Source: Patescibacteria group bacterium
Lineage (GTDB): Bacteria > Patescibacteriota > Minisyncoccia > Phycocordibacterales > UBA2100
Length of the DNA: 5,489 nt
Direction: 5' to 3'
NCBI GenBank assembly: GCA_015491135.1
Contig: WFWK01000053.1
Span: 1 to 5,489, forward strand
Below the pieces are notes generated by a model. It made no database searches and was not told where the DNA came from. It saw only the letters and a program-made list of their open reading frames with translations. Each line of letters begins with the position of its first letter. The stretch's first letter is position 1. Both the position numbers and the translations under genes were made by a program. Positions 5,330-5,489 of this stretch are shown here, in pieces.

Positions 5330-5489
5330 ATGCAAAACATATTTGATCAAAAATATATTGAACTTTACGCGCATGATATTACAACAGCAAAGCGTACAGA
5401 GGCCGAAGTTGCTTTTTTAAAAGCCGTTATACCACCAAAAACCAGAGTTCTTGATGTTGGCTGTGGCTACGGAAGACATGCCATAGCTC
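5330..5489 (+). CDS. Class I SAM-dependent methyltransferase, 3'-truncated by the window
   Basis: Fifty-three codons are visible, beginning MQNIFDQKYIELYAHD. After an N-terminal helix (TEAEVAFLKAVIPP), residues 42-53 read VLDVGCGYGRHA: motif I of the Rossmann-fold methyltransferases, the glycine-rich loop that binds S-adenosylmethionine. The aspartate and the G-C-G-x-G pattern are intact. The substrate cannot be inferred because the acceptor-binding part lies beyond the right edge. The early FDxxY-like segment is common in small-molecule and ubiE-like methyltransferases, but that is not diagnostic. The ATG follows a consensus -10 very closely, so this may be the first gene of a new transcription unit rather than part of the ATP synthase operon. 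Confidence 0.85.
   Translation, partial: MQNIFDQKYIELYAHDITTAKRTEAEVAFLKAVIPPKTRVLDVGCGYGRHAIA

Overview
The window holds the 3' part of an F1F0 ATP synthase operon, all on the + strand: atpA (alpha, 5' end outside the window), atpG (gamma), atpD (beta) and atpC (epsilon). A small four-cysteine protein overlaps the end of atpC. The start of a class I SAM-dependent methyltransferase follows and is cut by the right edge. The A-G-D-C order is the usual bacterial one. The departure is that a PemK/MazF-family toxin-like gene with no recognisable antitoxin sits in each of two junctions, atpA/atpG and atpG/atpD.

The likely source is a Candidate Phyla Radiation (Patescibacteria, Parcubacteria-like) genome. 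This is an inference from the antitoxin-less PemK/MazF-like proteins with an N-terminal W-x-x-L-K helix and an EVWW/EVWF motif, an epsilon subunit reduced to its N-terminal domain, near absence of Shine-Dalgarno sequences, tight gene packing and moderately low GC. No in-frame TGA is used as sense, so nothing suggests a recoded genome.

Layout: 1-1365 atpA; 1368-1805 PemK/MazF-like 1, whose 3' end runs through a GC-rich hairpin (1775-1795); 1806-1851 a short spacer with a -10-like element; 1852-2784 atpG; 2807-3223 PemK/MazF-like 2; 3224-3369 a spacer with a second GC-rich hairpin, a perfect TATAAT and another possible promoter; 3370-4764 atpD; 4774-5043 atpC; 5027-5305 four-cysteine protein; 5316-5321 TATAAT; 5330 to the end, methyltransferase.

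Alpha, beta and gamma form the catalytic head and rotor of the ATP synthase, and epsilon joins gamma to the membrane ring. The best lead is that the two toxin-like genes look like two copies of one cassette: a similar left edge (GCAAACC...GCATG), an open reading frame, a GC-rich hairpin, then a matching GTAAAA...ATTATA..AGTG motif that looks like a -10 region. Such a cassette could both interrupt the operon and re-supply a promoter to the next atp gene. The two proteins are only about 30% identical by eye, so this is not a recent duplication.
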